Positions 17,693-25,086 of a DNA stretch of 35,858 bases are shown piece by piece. Below the pieces are notes generated by a model. That model ran no database searches. It saw nothing but the letters and a program-made list of their open reading frames with translations, and was not told where the DNA came from. The position numbers and the translations under genes were made by a program. Numbering within the stretch: position 1 is the first letter of the stretch; each line of letters begins with the position of its first letter. Source of the DNA: Acidobacteriota bacterium (GTDB lineage Bacteria > Acidobacteriota > Polarisedimenticolia > JACPZX01); contig JACPZX010000084.1 in assembly GCA_016195325.1 (NCBI GenBank), forward strand, positions 1 through 35,858. Reading direction: 5' to 3'.

Positions 17693-18751
17693 ATGAGGAT
17701 GCTCAGGGTAACCGTGATAGGGGCGCTGGCAGCCTGCCTCGTCCTGTTCATGGCAGGACCGGCCATGGCCGGGGATTACCACACACTGTCCACGCTCTAT
17801 TGCAATGATTGCCATGTGATGCATGGCCAGCAGTCGCATGGGTACGCCTCCAATGGCACCGGCCTCTCGACGCCCATCGGCGGAGCGGCACCGTACGACT
17901 ATCTGCTCCGCAACGAGCCGAACGAGCTCTGCTTGACCTGCCACAACGGATCCACCTTCGCCCCGGACGTCCTCGAGGCGAACACCGGGAGCGACATCCG
18001 CGAGGCCGGCGCGCTCAACGAGAGCGGCGCGGCTCCCTACTACACGGCAACGGGCCACACCCTCGGATCGACGGACGTCGCCCCGGGCGGCACGTGGAGC
18101 AACCCGACCGGACTGGAGTGCGTGAACTGCCACGGGCCGCATGGCGGCGCGACGGCCTACCGGAACCTCAGCTCGCGCGCGGGTCCAGGCGGCGCGACGG
18201 TTCCGACGTACGCGATCGGCGTCAACGACCCGAACAAGGACGTCTACGAGATCGTCTCCGGCGGCGCGACCCACTACGACATCTCGAACATCAACTACAA
18301 CATGCCGAACGCCGCCGCCTCCAACATGGGCAAGTTCTGCAGCGTCTGCCACACCAACTTCTACGGTGCGGTCGGCGGCGCGCAGGTCGGCGGCACGGGC
18401 TCCCCGGCGGCCGGCTTCCACCGTCATCCCGCCGCGGGCGCGATCATCGGCTCGGGGACCGGCGGCCACTCCAGCAAGCCGGTCTTCGCGTGGGGACAGC
18501 GGGCCGGTGGACCGATCAAGGTCAACTGGGTCAAAGTCATGACCGCCACGGGAAACTGGACGCCGACCGATCCGACGGCAGCCGGATGGGACTACACTCC
18601 GTCCTGCTTCTCCTGCCACAAGTCGCACGGCAACCAGAACGCCTTCGGCCTGGTCTACATGAACCCCCTCGCCGGCTCGCAGACCGAGGAGGGGACGAAC
18701 CCGGGGACGTACAGGAACCTGTGCAACCAGTGCCACTTTGAAGGGACCTGA
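17693..18751 (+). CDS. Secreted hexaheme c-type cytochrome, OmcS-like candidate nanowire subunit
   Basis: 352 residues; signal peptide cut likely after AGPAMA (residue 26). Six CxxCH motifs begin at residues 37, 80, 143, 216, 305 and 344. From memory, Geobacter OmcS has the same order with the same local features: heme 1 as CHxMH (CNDCHVMHG), heme 3 as CHxPHG (CVNCHGPHG) preceded by an APGGT segment, heme 4 followed by an RHPAG-like segment (FHRHPAAG, residues 242-249), heme 5 as CHKSHG, and heme 6 only three residues from the C-terminus. OmcS is about 80 residues longer. Spare histidines (for example 44, 50, 122, 150, 194, 243, 245, 312) suffice for bis-His ligation, including donation between subunits. 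A near-perfect sigma-54 promoter, a strong ribosome site and local AT-richer codons suggest high, regulated expression. Filament formation is inferred, not shown. Confidence 0.85.
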   Translation: MRMLRVTVIGALAACLVLFMAGPAMAGDYHTLSTLYCNDCHVMHGQQSHGYASNGTGLSTPIGGAAPYDYLLRNEPNELCLTCHNGSTFAPDVLEANTGSDIREAGALNESGAAPYYTATGHTLGSTDVAPGGTWSNPTGLECVNCHGPHGGATAYRNLSSRAGPGGATVPTYAIGVNDPNKDVYEIVSGGATHYDISNINYNMPNAAASNMGKFCSVCHTNFYGAVGGAQVGGTGSPAAGFHRHPAAGAIIGSGTGGHSSKPVFAWGQRAGGPIKVNWVKVMTATGNWTPTDPTAAGWDYTPSCFSCHKSHGNQNAFGLVYMNPLAGSQTEEGTNPGTYRNLCNQCHFEGT

Positions 18752-18786
18752 TCCTCTGGTTCCGGTTTTCTTCCGCTGAGTAGAAT

Positions 18787-18827
18787 GGGGGAGACGAAGG
18801 GAAGTCCCGGAGTCTCCCCCTTTCTCT
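18787..18827 (+). terminator. Rho-independent-type terminator or attenuator after the hexaheme gene
   Basis: GGGGGAGAC (18787-18795) pairs with GTCTCCCCC (18812-18820), with an inner GGGA/TCCC pair inside the loop, followed by TTTCTCT. It starts 35 bases after the cytochrome stop. Because the next gene starts only about 18 bases later, part of the transcription probably reads through, which would make the hexaheme gene the most expressed of the locus. Confidence 0.7.
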
Positions 18828-18844
18828 GTCCCTGGAGCCGCACC

Positions 18845-19930
18845 GTGCCCGCACCGTCCGCGCGTTCGCTCAGGGTCCTCGCGATCGCTCTCGCGCTCGT
18901 TCCGCTCGGTCTCGCCCTTTCTCCCGCGGCGCCCCCTCCCGCCTCCGCACAGGGTCCCGGGCCGGCCACCGCCGATCCGAACGCCGATCCGAACGAGCGC
19001 GCGGCGGCACAGCCCCCGGAGGCCGATCCTCACCGGCGCCGATCCACCATCTACGTCGCGAACCGCGGCTCGTCGGACGTGATGGCCTTCAGCCGCGATA
19101 GCAGCGAGCTGATCGCCACGATCCCCGTGGGGAAGGCCCCCTCGGGTCTCGCCGCGCGGCGCGACGGCGATCGGATCTTCGTCGCCAGCGCGGGAACCCA
19201 CGCGGTGCAGGTCATCGACGGCGTGACGCGCAAGGTCCTCGACACCCTGAGCCTCACGCACGGCTCGGCCCCCGCCCACCTCGTCCTCTCTCCCGACGAG
19301 AGGACGCTCTGGGTCGCGGGGACGGGCACCGACACCGTCTACGCGATCGACGCGGGGAGCCTGCAGCAGATCGCGGAGATCGAGGTCGGGAGGGGGCCCA
19401 CGCGCCTCGCCGTGTCGCCCGACGGGAGGAGGGTCTACGCCCTATGCACGCAGGCCGGGCGCCTGTCCATGATCGACGCCACCGATCCGAGACGGCCGCG
19501 CGTGATCGCGTCGCCTTCCGTCGGATCCCTCCCCGGCGATCTGGCGGTCGATCCGGTGCGCGGCACCGTCTACGTCGTGCACCCGGGCGCGCCCGTCCTT
19601 CACGCGGTCGAGGAGGGGGCGGTCGAGTCGAAGGAGATCGGGATCGAGTCGCCGATCGATTCGGTCGCCGCCGACGGCCCGTCGCGGCGCCTCCTCCTCG
19701 CCAGCTCGATCACGGGGCGCATCCTCCTGATGTCGCCGTTCACGGCCGCGTCCACCAAGATCATTCCCGTCTCCGACGTCACCCGGTTCGTCATCGACCC
19801 GGAGGGGAGGAATCTGTATGCTCTCAGCCCGAATCGGGGCGTTCTGATCACCGTCAATCGCATCGTCGGGAGCGTCGATCGCGAAGTGAAAGCGGGGAAG
19901 GAACCGTGGGATCTCGTGCTCATTCCGTGA
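18845..19930 (+). CDS. Secreted YVTN-type beta-propeller
   Basis: 361 residues from the GTG at 18845. A longer frame opens at 18785, but that start would put the terminator hairpin inside the coding sequence, whereas 18845 begins a clean signal peptide (PAPSARSLRVLAIALALVPLGLAL...ASAQ). Seven YVTN-like blades follow, such as IYVANRGSSDVMAFSRDSS, IFVASAGTHAVQVIDG, LWVAGTGTDTVYAIDAGS, VYALCTQAGRLSMIDA and VYVVHPGAPVLHAV. This fold resembles surface or periplasmic 40-residue-repeat proteins and some cytochrome-associated propellers. It is the first gene of a unit that continues with a lipoprotein and two large multiheme cytochromes. No heme motif or catalytic site is seen; a docking role is inferred. 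Confidence 0.8.
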   Translation: MPAPSARSLRVLAIALALVPLGLALSPAAPPPASAQGPGPATADPNADPNERAAAQPPEADPHRRRSTIYVANRGSSDVMAFSRDSSELIATIPVGKAPSGLAARRDGDRIFVASAGTHAVQVIDGVTRKVLDTLSLTHGSAPAHLVLSPDERTLWVAGTGTDTVYAIDAGSLQQIAEIEVGRGPTRLAVSPDGRRVYALCTQAGRLSMIDATDPRRPRVIASPSVGSLPGDLAVDPVRGTVYVVHPGAPVLHAVEEGAVESKEIGIESPIDSVAADGPSRRLLLASSITGRILLMSPFTAASTKIIPVSDVTRFVIDPEGRNLYALSPNRGVLITVNRIVGSVDREVKAGKEPWDLVLIP

Positions 19931-20493
19931 CCGGGACGGCGCTCGCGCTGATCGCCCTGGCGGCCCTGCCGTCCGCCGGCTGCGCGCACCACGCCACCAC
20001 CTTCGTCAACCCGCAAGCCGACTTCAGCCTCATCCGGCGGGTGGCGGTCCTCCCTCTCGAGAATCTCGCCCAGGATCAGACCGCCGCGGAGAAGATCCGC
20101 CAGCTCCTCATCATCGAGCTCCTCTCGTCGGGAAGCGTCGAGGTGCTCGACGTCGGCGAGGTGGGGCGCGCGCTGGCCGCCGCGAAGGTCGTGAACGCCG
20201 TCTCCCCGGGAACGGAGGAGGTCCAGAGACTCGGCAAGGAGCTCGCCGTCCAGGGAGTCGTCGCCGGGAGCGTGCAGGAGTTCTCCCAGGTGAGGACCTC
20301 CGGCGCGTCCAACACGTCGGTCTCCCTCGTCTTCCGGATGATCGAGACCGACACGGGGCAGGTGATCTGGTCGACCGCGATCTCCCAGAGCGGCGTCGGC
20401 GCGTCGGCGCGCCTCTTCGGCGTCGGAGGGGCGAGCGCCACCGAGCGGGCCCGCGATCTCATCCGGGAGGCCCTGAAGACTCTGATCCAGTGA
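19906..20493 (+). CDS. CsgG/LpoB-like outer-membrane lipoprotein
   Basis: 195 residues from a GTG at 19906 that has a GGAAGGA ribosome site; a GTG at 19927 overlapping the previous stop is the alternative. The signal ends in LPSAGC, a slightly non-standard lipobox. The mature domain starts with a strand (RRVAVLPLENLAQDQ), continues with IIELLSSGSVEVLDVGEV, QGVVAGSVQEF and VSLVFRMIETDTGQVIWST, and ends in a helix. This matches the alpha/beta anticodon-binding-like fold shared by CsgG, LpoB and GNA1162-type lipoproteins. CsgG forms the curli export pore; LpoB activates a penicillin-binding protein. Whether this protein forms a pore cannot be told, since the CsgG transmembrane hairpins are not obvious. 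It is related to the double-domain protein at 13561-14691. Confidence 0.65.
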   Translation: MGSRAHSVTGTALALIALAALPSAGCAHHATTFVNPQADFSLIRRVAVLPLENLAQDQTAAEKIRQLLIIELLSSGSVEVLDVGEVGRALAAAKVVNAVSPGTEEVQRLGKELAVQGVVAGSVQEFSQVRTSGASNTSVSLVFRMIETDTGQVIWSTAISQSGVGASARLFGVGGASATERARDLIREALKTLIQ

Positions 20494-20509
20494 CACCGCG
20501 ACCAATCCT

Positions 20510-22567
20510 ATGACCCGCGCCCACGCTTCGAGACGCCTCCTCGCGCTGCCGCTGTTCCTCCTCGCGGCCGCGCTCCTCGTCGCCACCCCCGCCGAGGCGC
20601 AGCTCAGGAAGGGGAAGGCCCTCTCCCCGAACCAGAAGAGCTGCGTCGATTGCCACTCGAAGGAAGCGGCCGCCTACAACGGGCGCGCCTCCAGGCACGA
20701 GCCCGTGCGCGACGGGAATTGCGAGGCCTGCCACCTGAGACACGGCGTCGTCGGCGTCCTCCGTCTCGCGGCCGGCGATCCCGATCTCTGCCTGACGTGC
20801 CACACGATGGAGGGGGCCGCCGCGCAGAGGACGGGCTCGAGGAAGGAGGCGGTGACCGCGCGCCCCCTCCCGGCGCACAGGTTCGCCCATCCTCCCGGCT
20901 CGGAGCTGAGGTGCGGCGCATGCCACGACCCGCATGGCTCGGACAACCCGGGCCTCCTCAAGGCGGCGGGGTCCGCCGCGTGCCTGACCTGCCACAAGCC
21001 GGAGAAGTTCCAGGGAGCGTCGATCCATCCGGCCGACAAGGTCTCCTGTCTGACCTGCCACGACCCGCATGGGACGGGGCGGCCCGGGAGCCTGTCGAAG
21101 GAGCCGGCGAAGCTCTGCGTCTCGTGCCACGACGGGAGGAGCGAGGCCGAGAAAAAGGGACACGGGCCGAATCCGCCGCCGGCGTCCACCTGCCTGTCGT
21201 GCCACACGCCTCACGCGTCGGGGACGAAGGGGTTGATGCGCCGCAACGTCCACGCGGCGATGACCGGCGAGGGGTCGTGCGAGACCTGCCACGTGACCGA
21301 GGGGGAGACGGGGAAGAAGTTCGCGCTCGTCGCGAGCGTCCCCGATCTCTGTGTGACGTGCCACGACGATCCGCGGAAGGCGCCCGCGATAGCCGGCGCG
21401 CCGGCGAAGGTCCATCCGCCCGTCGCCGCAGGGGAGTGCCTCACCTGCCACAACCCGCACGCCTCCGATCAGGATCGCCTGCTGAAGGCGCCCCAGACGG
21501 AGCTGTGCGGGACGTGTCACGCGGAGGCGAAGGCGGCCCGGGAGGTGAAGGCGCCGCACGCTCCCGCGAAGGAGGCGTGCACCGGCTGCCATCAGCCGCA
21601 CTCCGGGCCCGACAAGCTCCTGAAGGCCCGGGCCCCCGCTCTTTGCGAGACCTGCCACGCCGGCGTGGGGCCGCAGGCGGCGCGCAAGCACCCTCACCCT
21701 CCCGCCGCGGCGGGCGAGTGCCTGACGTGCCACAACCCTCACGGATCCGATCACAAGGGATCGCTCAAGGAGCCCGCCGCCACTCTCTGCCTCTCGTGCC
21801 ACGAAGATCTCAGGAAGGACGTCGAGGCGAGGAACGTCCACAGGCCGTTCCAGTCCGGAGATTGCGTCGCGTGCCACGAGCCGCACGGCGCCGACACCGA
21901 GCACCTCGTGGCGGCCGACATCGGCAAGGCGTGCCTGAAGTGCCACCAGAAGGAGATGGACGCCCTTCCCGAAAAGGGGAGGCACGCCCCCTTCGCCGCC
22001 GGCGAGTGCCTCTCGTGCCACAAGCCCCACGCCTCTCCGAACGAGAGCCTCCTCGCGACGGAAGCGGGGGCCCTCTGCCGCTCGTGCCACGACGCGCTTC
22101 CGGGTGAGAAGGACGCCGCGACGCGGCACCTCCCCGTGGCGAGAGGACAGTGCCTCGCCTGCCACGGCCCGCACGGCGGGAGCGGCGCGGCGCTCCTGAG
22201 GCGCGACGACATGCGCGCGCTCTGCCTGAGCTGTCATGGCGAGCAGTCGAAGCAGATGATGGGCCGCAACACGACGGTTCACCCTCCCTTCGCGAGGGAG
22301 TCGTGCCTGGCGTGCCACGTCGCGCACGCCTCGCCGACCGAGAGCCTTCTCGCGAAGGAGCCGGCCGCGCTCTGCACCACCTGCCACGATCCGACGAAGG
22401 CCGCGGTCCGCACGGCGCACAAGGGGCTTCTCGCCCCCACGACCGACTGCACGACGTGCCACGCGGGCCACGCCTCCGAGAAGAAGAAGCTGATGCTTCC
22501 CGCCCAGCATCCTCCCTTCACCGACGGCGACTGCGCCGTCTGCCATCAGGGAGGAGGCAAGCCGTGA
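20510..22567 (+). CDS. 26-heme c-type cytochrome
   Basis: 685 residues with a signal peptide (cleavage near TPAEA). I count 26 CxxCH motifs, about one per 25 residues. They alternate regularly: a CxxCHxPH-type motif (CLTCHDPHG, CLTCHNPHA, CVACHEPHG, CLSCHKPHA) is followed 20-30 residues later by an LCxxCH motif. Each pair is separated by a lysine- or proline-rich stretch such as HPPVAAGECL. This is the doubled-CXXCH repeat family, expected to form a long bis-His heme wire in the periplasm or threaded through the barrel. There are no further membrane segments. The stop overlaps the GTG of the 16-heme gene (GTGA), so the two are made together. Its size far exceeds MtrA-type decaheme proteins. 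Confidence 0.92.
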   Translation: MTRAHASRRLLALPLFLLAAALLVATPAEAQLRKGKALSPNQKSCVDCHSKEAAAYNGRASRHEPVRDGNCEACHLRHGVVGVLRLAAGDPDLCLTCHTMEGAAAQRTGSRKEAVTARPLPAHRFAHPPGSELRCGACHDPHGSDNPGLLKAAGSAACLTCHKPEKFQGASIHPADKVSCLTCHDPHGTGRPGSLSKEPAKLCVSCHDGRSEAEKKGHGPNPPPASTCLSCHTPHASGTKGLMRRNVHAAMTGEGSCETCHVTEGETGKKFALVASVPDLCVTCHDDPRKAPAIAGAPAKVHPPVAAGECLTCHNPHASDQDRLLKAPQTELCGTCHAEAKAAREVKAPHAPAKEACTGCHQPHSGPDKLLKARAPALCETCHAGVGPQAARKHPHPPAAAGECLTCHNPHGSDHKGSLKEPAATLCLSCHEDLRKDVEARNVHRPFQSGDCVACHEPHGADTEHLVAADIGKACLKCHQKEMDALPEKGRHAPFAAGECLSCHKPHASPNESLLATEAGALCRSCHDALPGEKDAATRHLPVARGQCLACHGPHGGSGAALLRRDDMRALCLSCHGEQSKQMMGRNTTVHPPFARESCLACHVAHASPTESLLAKEPAALCTTCHDPTKAAVRTAHKGLLAPTTDCTTCHAGHASEKKKLMLPAQHPPFTDGDCAVCHQGGGKP

Positions 22568-23802
22568 GACGCCATCTCGCCCTTCTCGCCGCGGCGATCC
22601 CGATCCTCGCGGGGATCGGCGTCTCCTCCTCCCGGGCCGCCGGGGGGACGGCCGCGGCGACGATCGCGTGCGCCTCGTGCCATGACCAGCCCGCGGCGTG
22701 GGGGAAGAAGGCGGTCGTCCACGCTCCCGTCGCGGCCGGAGGGTGCGTCGAGTGCCACAACCCTCACGCCTCCCGCCACGATCGGCTGCTGAAGTCCACC
22801 CCCCGGAAAACCTGCCTCTCGTGCCACGTGGACATCGCGGAGAAGATCGGGAAGGAGGGGGCGCACGACGCCCTCAACACGGAGAAGTCCTGCCTCTCGT
22901 GCCACGATCCGCATGCCTCCGATCGGCCGAAGCTTCTCCTCGACGACGCCGCGAAGCTCTGCGCCGGATGCCACGAGGAGATCACGAAGCAGGCGGGGGC
23001 CCCTCACGGCCATCCGCCGGCGGCGAAGGGGGACTGCCTCAAGTGCCACGATCCCCACAGCGCACCGCGCCCGTACCTCGCGCTGAAGGAGGAGCCGGCG
23101 CTTTGCACCTCCTGCCACCCCCTCGCCTCCCCGAAGATGGGGACGGCGCACAAGGGGATCTCGATCGCGGAGGCGAAGTGCACGGGCTGCCACCTGCCGC
23201 ACGGCGGGACGGAGGCGGGGATGATCCGGCCGACCGCGCACGCTCCGTTCAAGGAGGGTTCCTGCGACACCTGCCACGACGATCCGAAGGCTCCCCCCGC
23301 ATCGGTCGCGGCGAAGCTCCCCGACCTGTGCGAGGCCTGCCACGAGCCGCGCAAGGGGGGACACCCGGTCAAGATCGAGAGGGCCTGCGTGGCGTGCCAC
23401 ACCCCGCACGCCTCCTCCGGCCCCGCGCTCATCAAGGGGCGCGAGCGCCTCGTCTGCCTGAGCTGCCACGCCGACATCGCCGCGAAAAGATCGGGTGCCA
23501 TCTCCTACCACCCGGTCTTCGGATCGAACCAGGACTGCACGACGTGCCACGAGCTTCACACCGGAAAGACGGAGGCGCTCCTCAAGAAGGGGGACGCCCT
23601 CGAGACGTGCAAGACCTGTCACGCCGGGCACGCGCAGTTCGCCCATCCGATGGGAGAGGGGGTGAAGGACCCGAGCCGCCCCGGGAAGAACGTCACGTGC
23701 CTCTCCTGCCACGACCCGCACGGCACGACCTTCCGGCAGTTCCTCCTCGCCGATCCGCGGCAGGACCTCTGCGTCCGGTGCCACGGCCTCAACATCAAGT
23801 AG
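22564..23802 (+). CDS. 16-heme c-type cytochrome
   Basis: 412 residues from a GTG at 22564 that overlaps the previous stop and starts a signal peptide (RRHLALLAAAIPILAGIGVSSSRA). Sixteen CxxCH motifs are present, with the same alternating CxxCHxPH and LCxxCH arrangement as the 26-heme neighbour (CVECHNPHA, CLSCHDPHA, CLKCHDPHS, CTGCHLPHG, CVACHTPHA, CTTCHELHT, CLSCHDPHG, CVRCHG at the end). The two proteins are evidently paralogues of the doubled-CXXCH family. It is the last gene before a 291-bp gap. With the hexaheme protein and the 26-heme protein this locus can carry 48 c-type hemes in three products, enough to span periplasm, outer membrane and extracellular filament. Confidence 0.92.
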   Translation: MRRHLALLAAAIPILAGIGVSSSRAAGGTAAATIACASCHDQPAAWGKKAVVHAPVAAGGCVECHNPHASRHDRLLKSTPRKTCLSCHVDIAEKIGKEGAHDALNTEKSCLSCHDPHASDRPKLLLDDAAKLCAGCHEEITKQAGAPHGHPPAAKGDCLKCHDPHSAPRPYLALKEEPALCTSCHPLASPKMGTAHKGISIAEAKCTGCHLPHGGTEAGMIRPTAHAPFKEGSCDTCHDDPKAPPASVAAKLPDLCEACHEPRKGGHPVKIERACVACHTPHASSGPALIKGRERLVCLSCHADIAAKRSGAISYHPVFGSNQDCTTCHELHTGKTEALLKKGDALETCKTCHAGHAQFAHPMGEGVKDPSRPGKNVTCLSCHDPHGTTFRQFLLADPRQDLCVRCHGLNIK

Positions 23803-23996
23803 AAGTCGGCGGGTGAGGTCCGGTCCTGGTGCGGATTCCGTCAGGACGCGTGCGTGATGTCGCGCACGATGGTGGAGAACGCGCAGCCGCGACCCCCGGC
23901 ACCGCCCGCCGCTCGGCGTCCATGATTCTCGCCAGATCTCCGGGCCACGCAGCGATTCCCGTCCTCGCCCGCCCGCGACAGAATGGGCTCCGCCAT

Positions 23997-24013
23997 GCGG
24001 CACCGCGTTTGCT
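23997..24013 (+). promoter_or_regulatory. Possible sigma-54 promoter before the oxidase operon
   Basis: GCGGCACCGCGTTTGCT has GG at 23999-24000 and GC at 24011-24012 with ten bases between. It matches seven of the eight core bases (GGCAC, TTGC) but lacks the leading T and the G after CAC. It lies about 82 bases before the proposed TTG start at 24094, similar to the leaders of the two better sites in this window. In GC-rich DNA such matches arise by chance, so this is tentative. The rest of the 291-bp gap (23803-24093) contains a six-base inverted repeat GTCCTG/CAGGAC near 23822-23870 and nothing else I can name. Confidence 0.4.
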
Positions 24014-24093
24014 GGATCGCGGCGAACGCACCGGCGGTCATCGGGACCCCCGGGATGCCTCGATCAGAAGACCTTCAGCCCGCGGAGGAGCTT

Positions 24094-25086
24094 TTGACCG
24101 GACAGTCGCGCTTCCCTCGATCCGTCCCGCTCGCCCTCGCCCTTCTCCTCTGCGCCCTCGTCCTGTCCTGCGCGGCCGGCGCGCCCGCGGCGGGCGCCGG
24201 GACGCGCGCCTCCGCCGCTCCCCCGGCGGCGGATCGCGAGGCGCCGGTCGAGGCAAGCGAGGCGAGCGCCGGCCGCCCGCCAGCCGTCAGCCGCCTCCGC
24301 GACGGCGAGGCGGTCTACCGCGAGTACTGCGTCGGCTGCCACGGGGTGAAAGGTGACGGCCAGGGGCCGGCCGCCCGATTCCTCGATCCGAAGCCCCGGG
24401 ATTTCACGAAGGGGCTCTTCAAGTTCGCGTCGGTCGCGTCGGGGGATCTCCCCCGCGACGAGGACCTGATGCGCACGATCACCCGCGGCCTCCCCGGGTC
24501 GTCGATGCCCGCCTGGCAGCTCCTTCCGGAGGAGCAGCGTCGCGCGGTCATCGTGTACCTCAAGACCTTCTCGAAGATGTGGTCGAAGAACCAGCCCGGC
24601 ACGCCGATCGCCGTCTCGGAGAACCCCTTCGCCGCCGGCGGCGGCGCCGCGATGCGGCAGGCCGTCGGGCGCGGGAAGACCGTCTACCACGTCCTCGCCA
24701 CCTGCTGGCAGTGCCATCCCTCCTATGCGACGCACGAGGAGGTGGCCGCCATGGCGAAGAGCGAGGGGAAGGAGATCACGGTCCGGGAGGGCGCCGACAG
24801 GGCGACGCGGGTCGAGGACGCGTGGGATCAACCGCTGATGCCGACCGATTTCCCCAGGCGCCGCATGAAGGGGGGGAGCTCCGTCGCGGATTTCTATCGC
24901 ACGATCGCAAGCGGCATCGGCGGCACGGCGATGCCGACGTGGAAGGGGGGCCTCGAGGAGCGGGACCTCTGGGCGCTCGCCTACTACGTGAAGAGCCTCG
25001 CGGACCGGCGATGGCAGACGACACCCGTCATCCCGGCGCGGCCGATCGAGACGCTGGCGCGCGCCGAGAGTGGAGTCCACCCGTGA
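24094..25086 (+). CDS. Diheme cytochrome c lipoprotein of the cbb3 oxidase operon
   Basis: 330 residues from a TTG at 24094, chosen for its GGAGGAG ribosome site and for starting the signal peptide MTGQSRFPRSVPLALALLL ending in a lipobox-like LVLSC; upstream in-frame ATGs precede no recognisable sequence. Two class I cytochrome c domains follow: CVGCHGVKGDGQGPAARFLD with Met in GSSMPAW, and TCWQCHPSYATHEE with Met in GTAMPTW, so both hemes are probably His/Met. The stop overlaps the ccoN start (GTGA). No conventional ccoP is present, and this protein could supply the two-heme electron entry that CcoP normally gives. Alternatively it only shuttles electrons from the bc1-type or other quinol donors. 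Confidence 0.85.
   Translation: MTGQSRFPRSVPLALALLLCALVLSCAAGAPAAGAGTRASAAPPAADREAPVEASEASAGRPPAVSRLRDGEAVYREYCVGCHGVKGDGQGPAARFLDPKPRDFTKGLFKFASVASGDLPRDEDLMRTITRGLPGSSMPAWQLLPEEQRRAVIVYLKTFSKMWSKNQPGTPIAVSENPFAAGGGAAMRQAVGRGKTVYHVLATCWQCHPSYATHEEVAAMAKSEGKEITVREGADRATRVEDAWDQPLMPTDFPRRRMKGGSSVADFYRTIASGIGGTAMPTWKGGLEERDLWALAYYVKSLADRRWQTTPVIPARPIETLARAESGVHP

Noticed and set aside
18785-18845. ATG/GTG region at 18785 as start of the second propeller.
   Set aside because: It would place the terminator hairpin in the coding sequence and a charged segment before the signal peptide; the GTG at 18845 is cleaner.
23841-24041. Minus-strand 66-codon frame ending CAFSTIVRDITHAS, faintly like a PAS-domain edge.
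   Set aside because: No coding-type codon pattern, no ribosome site, and the resemblance is a few residues only; it covers the likely promoter of the oxidase operon.
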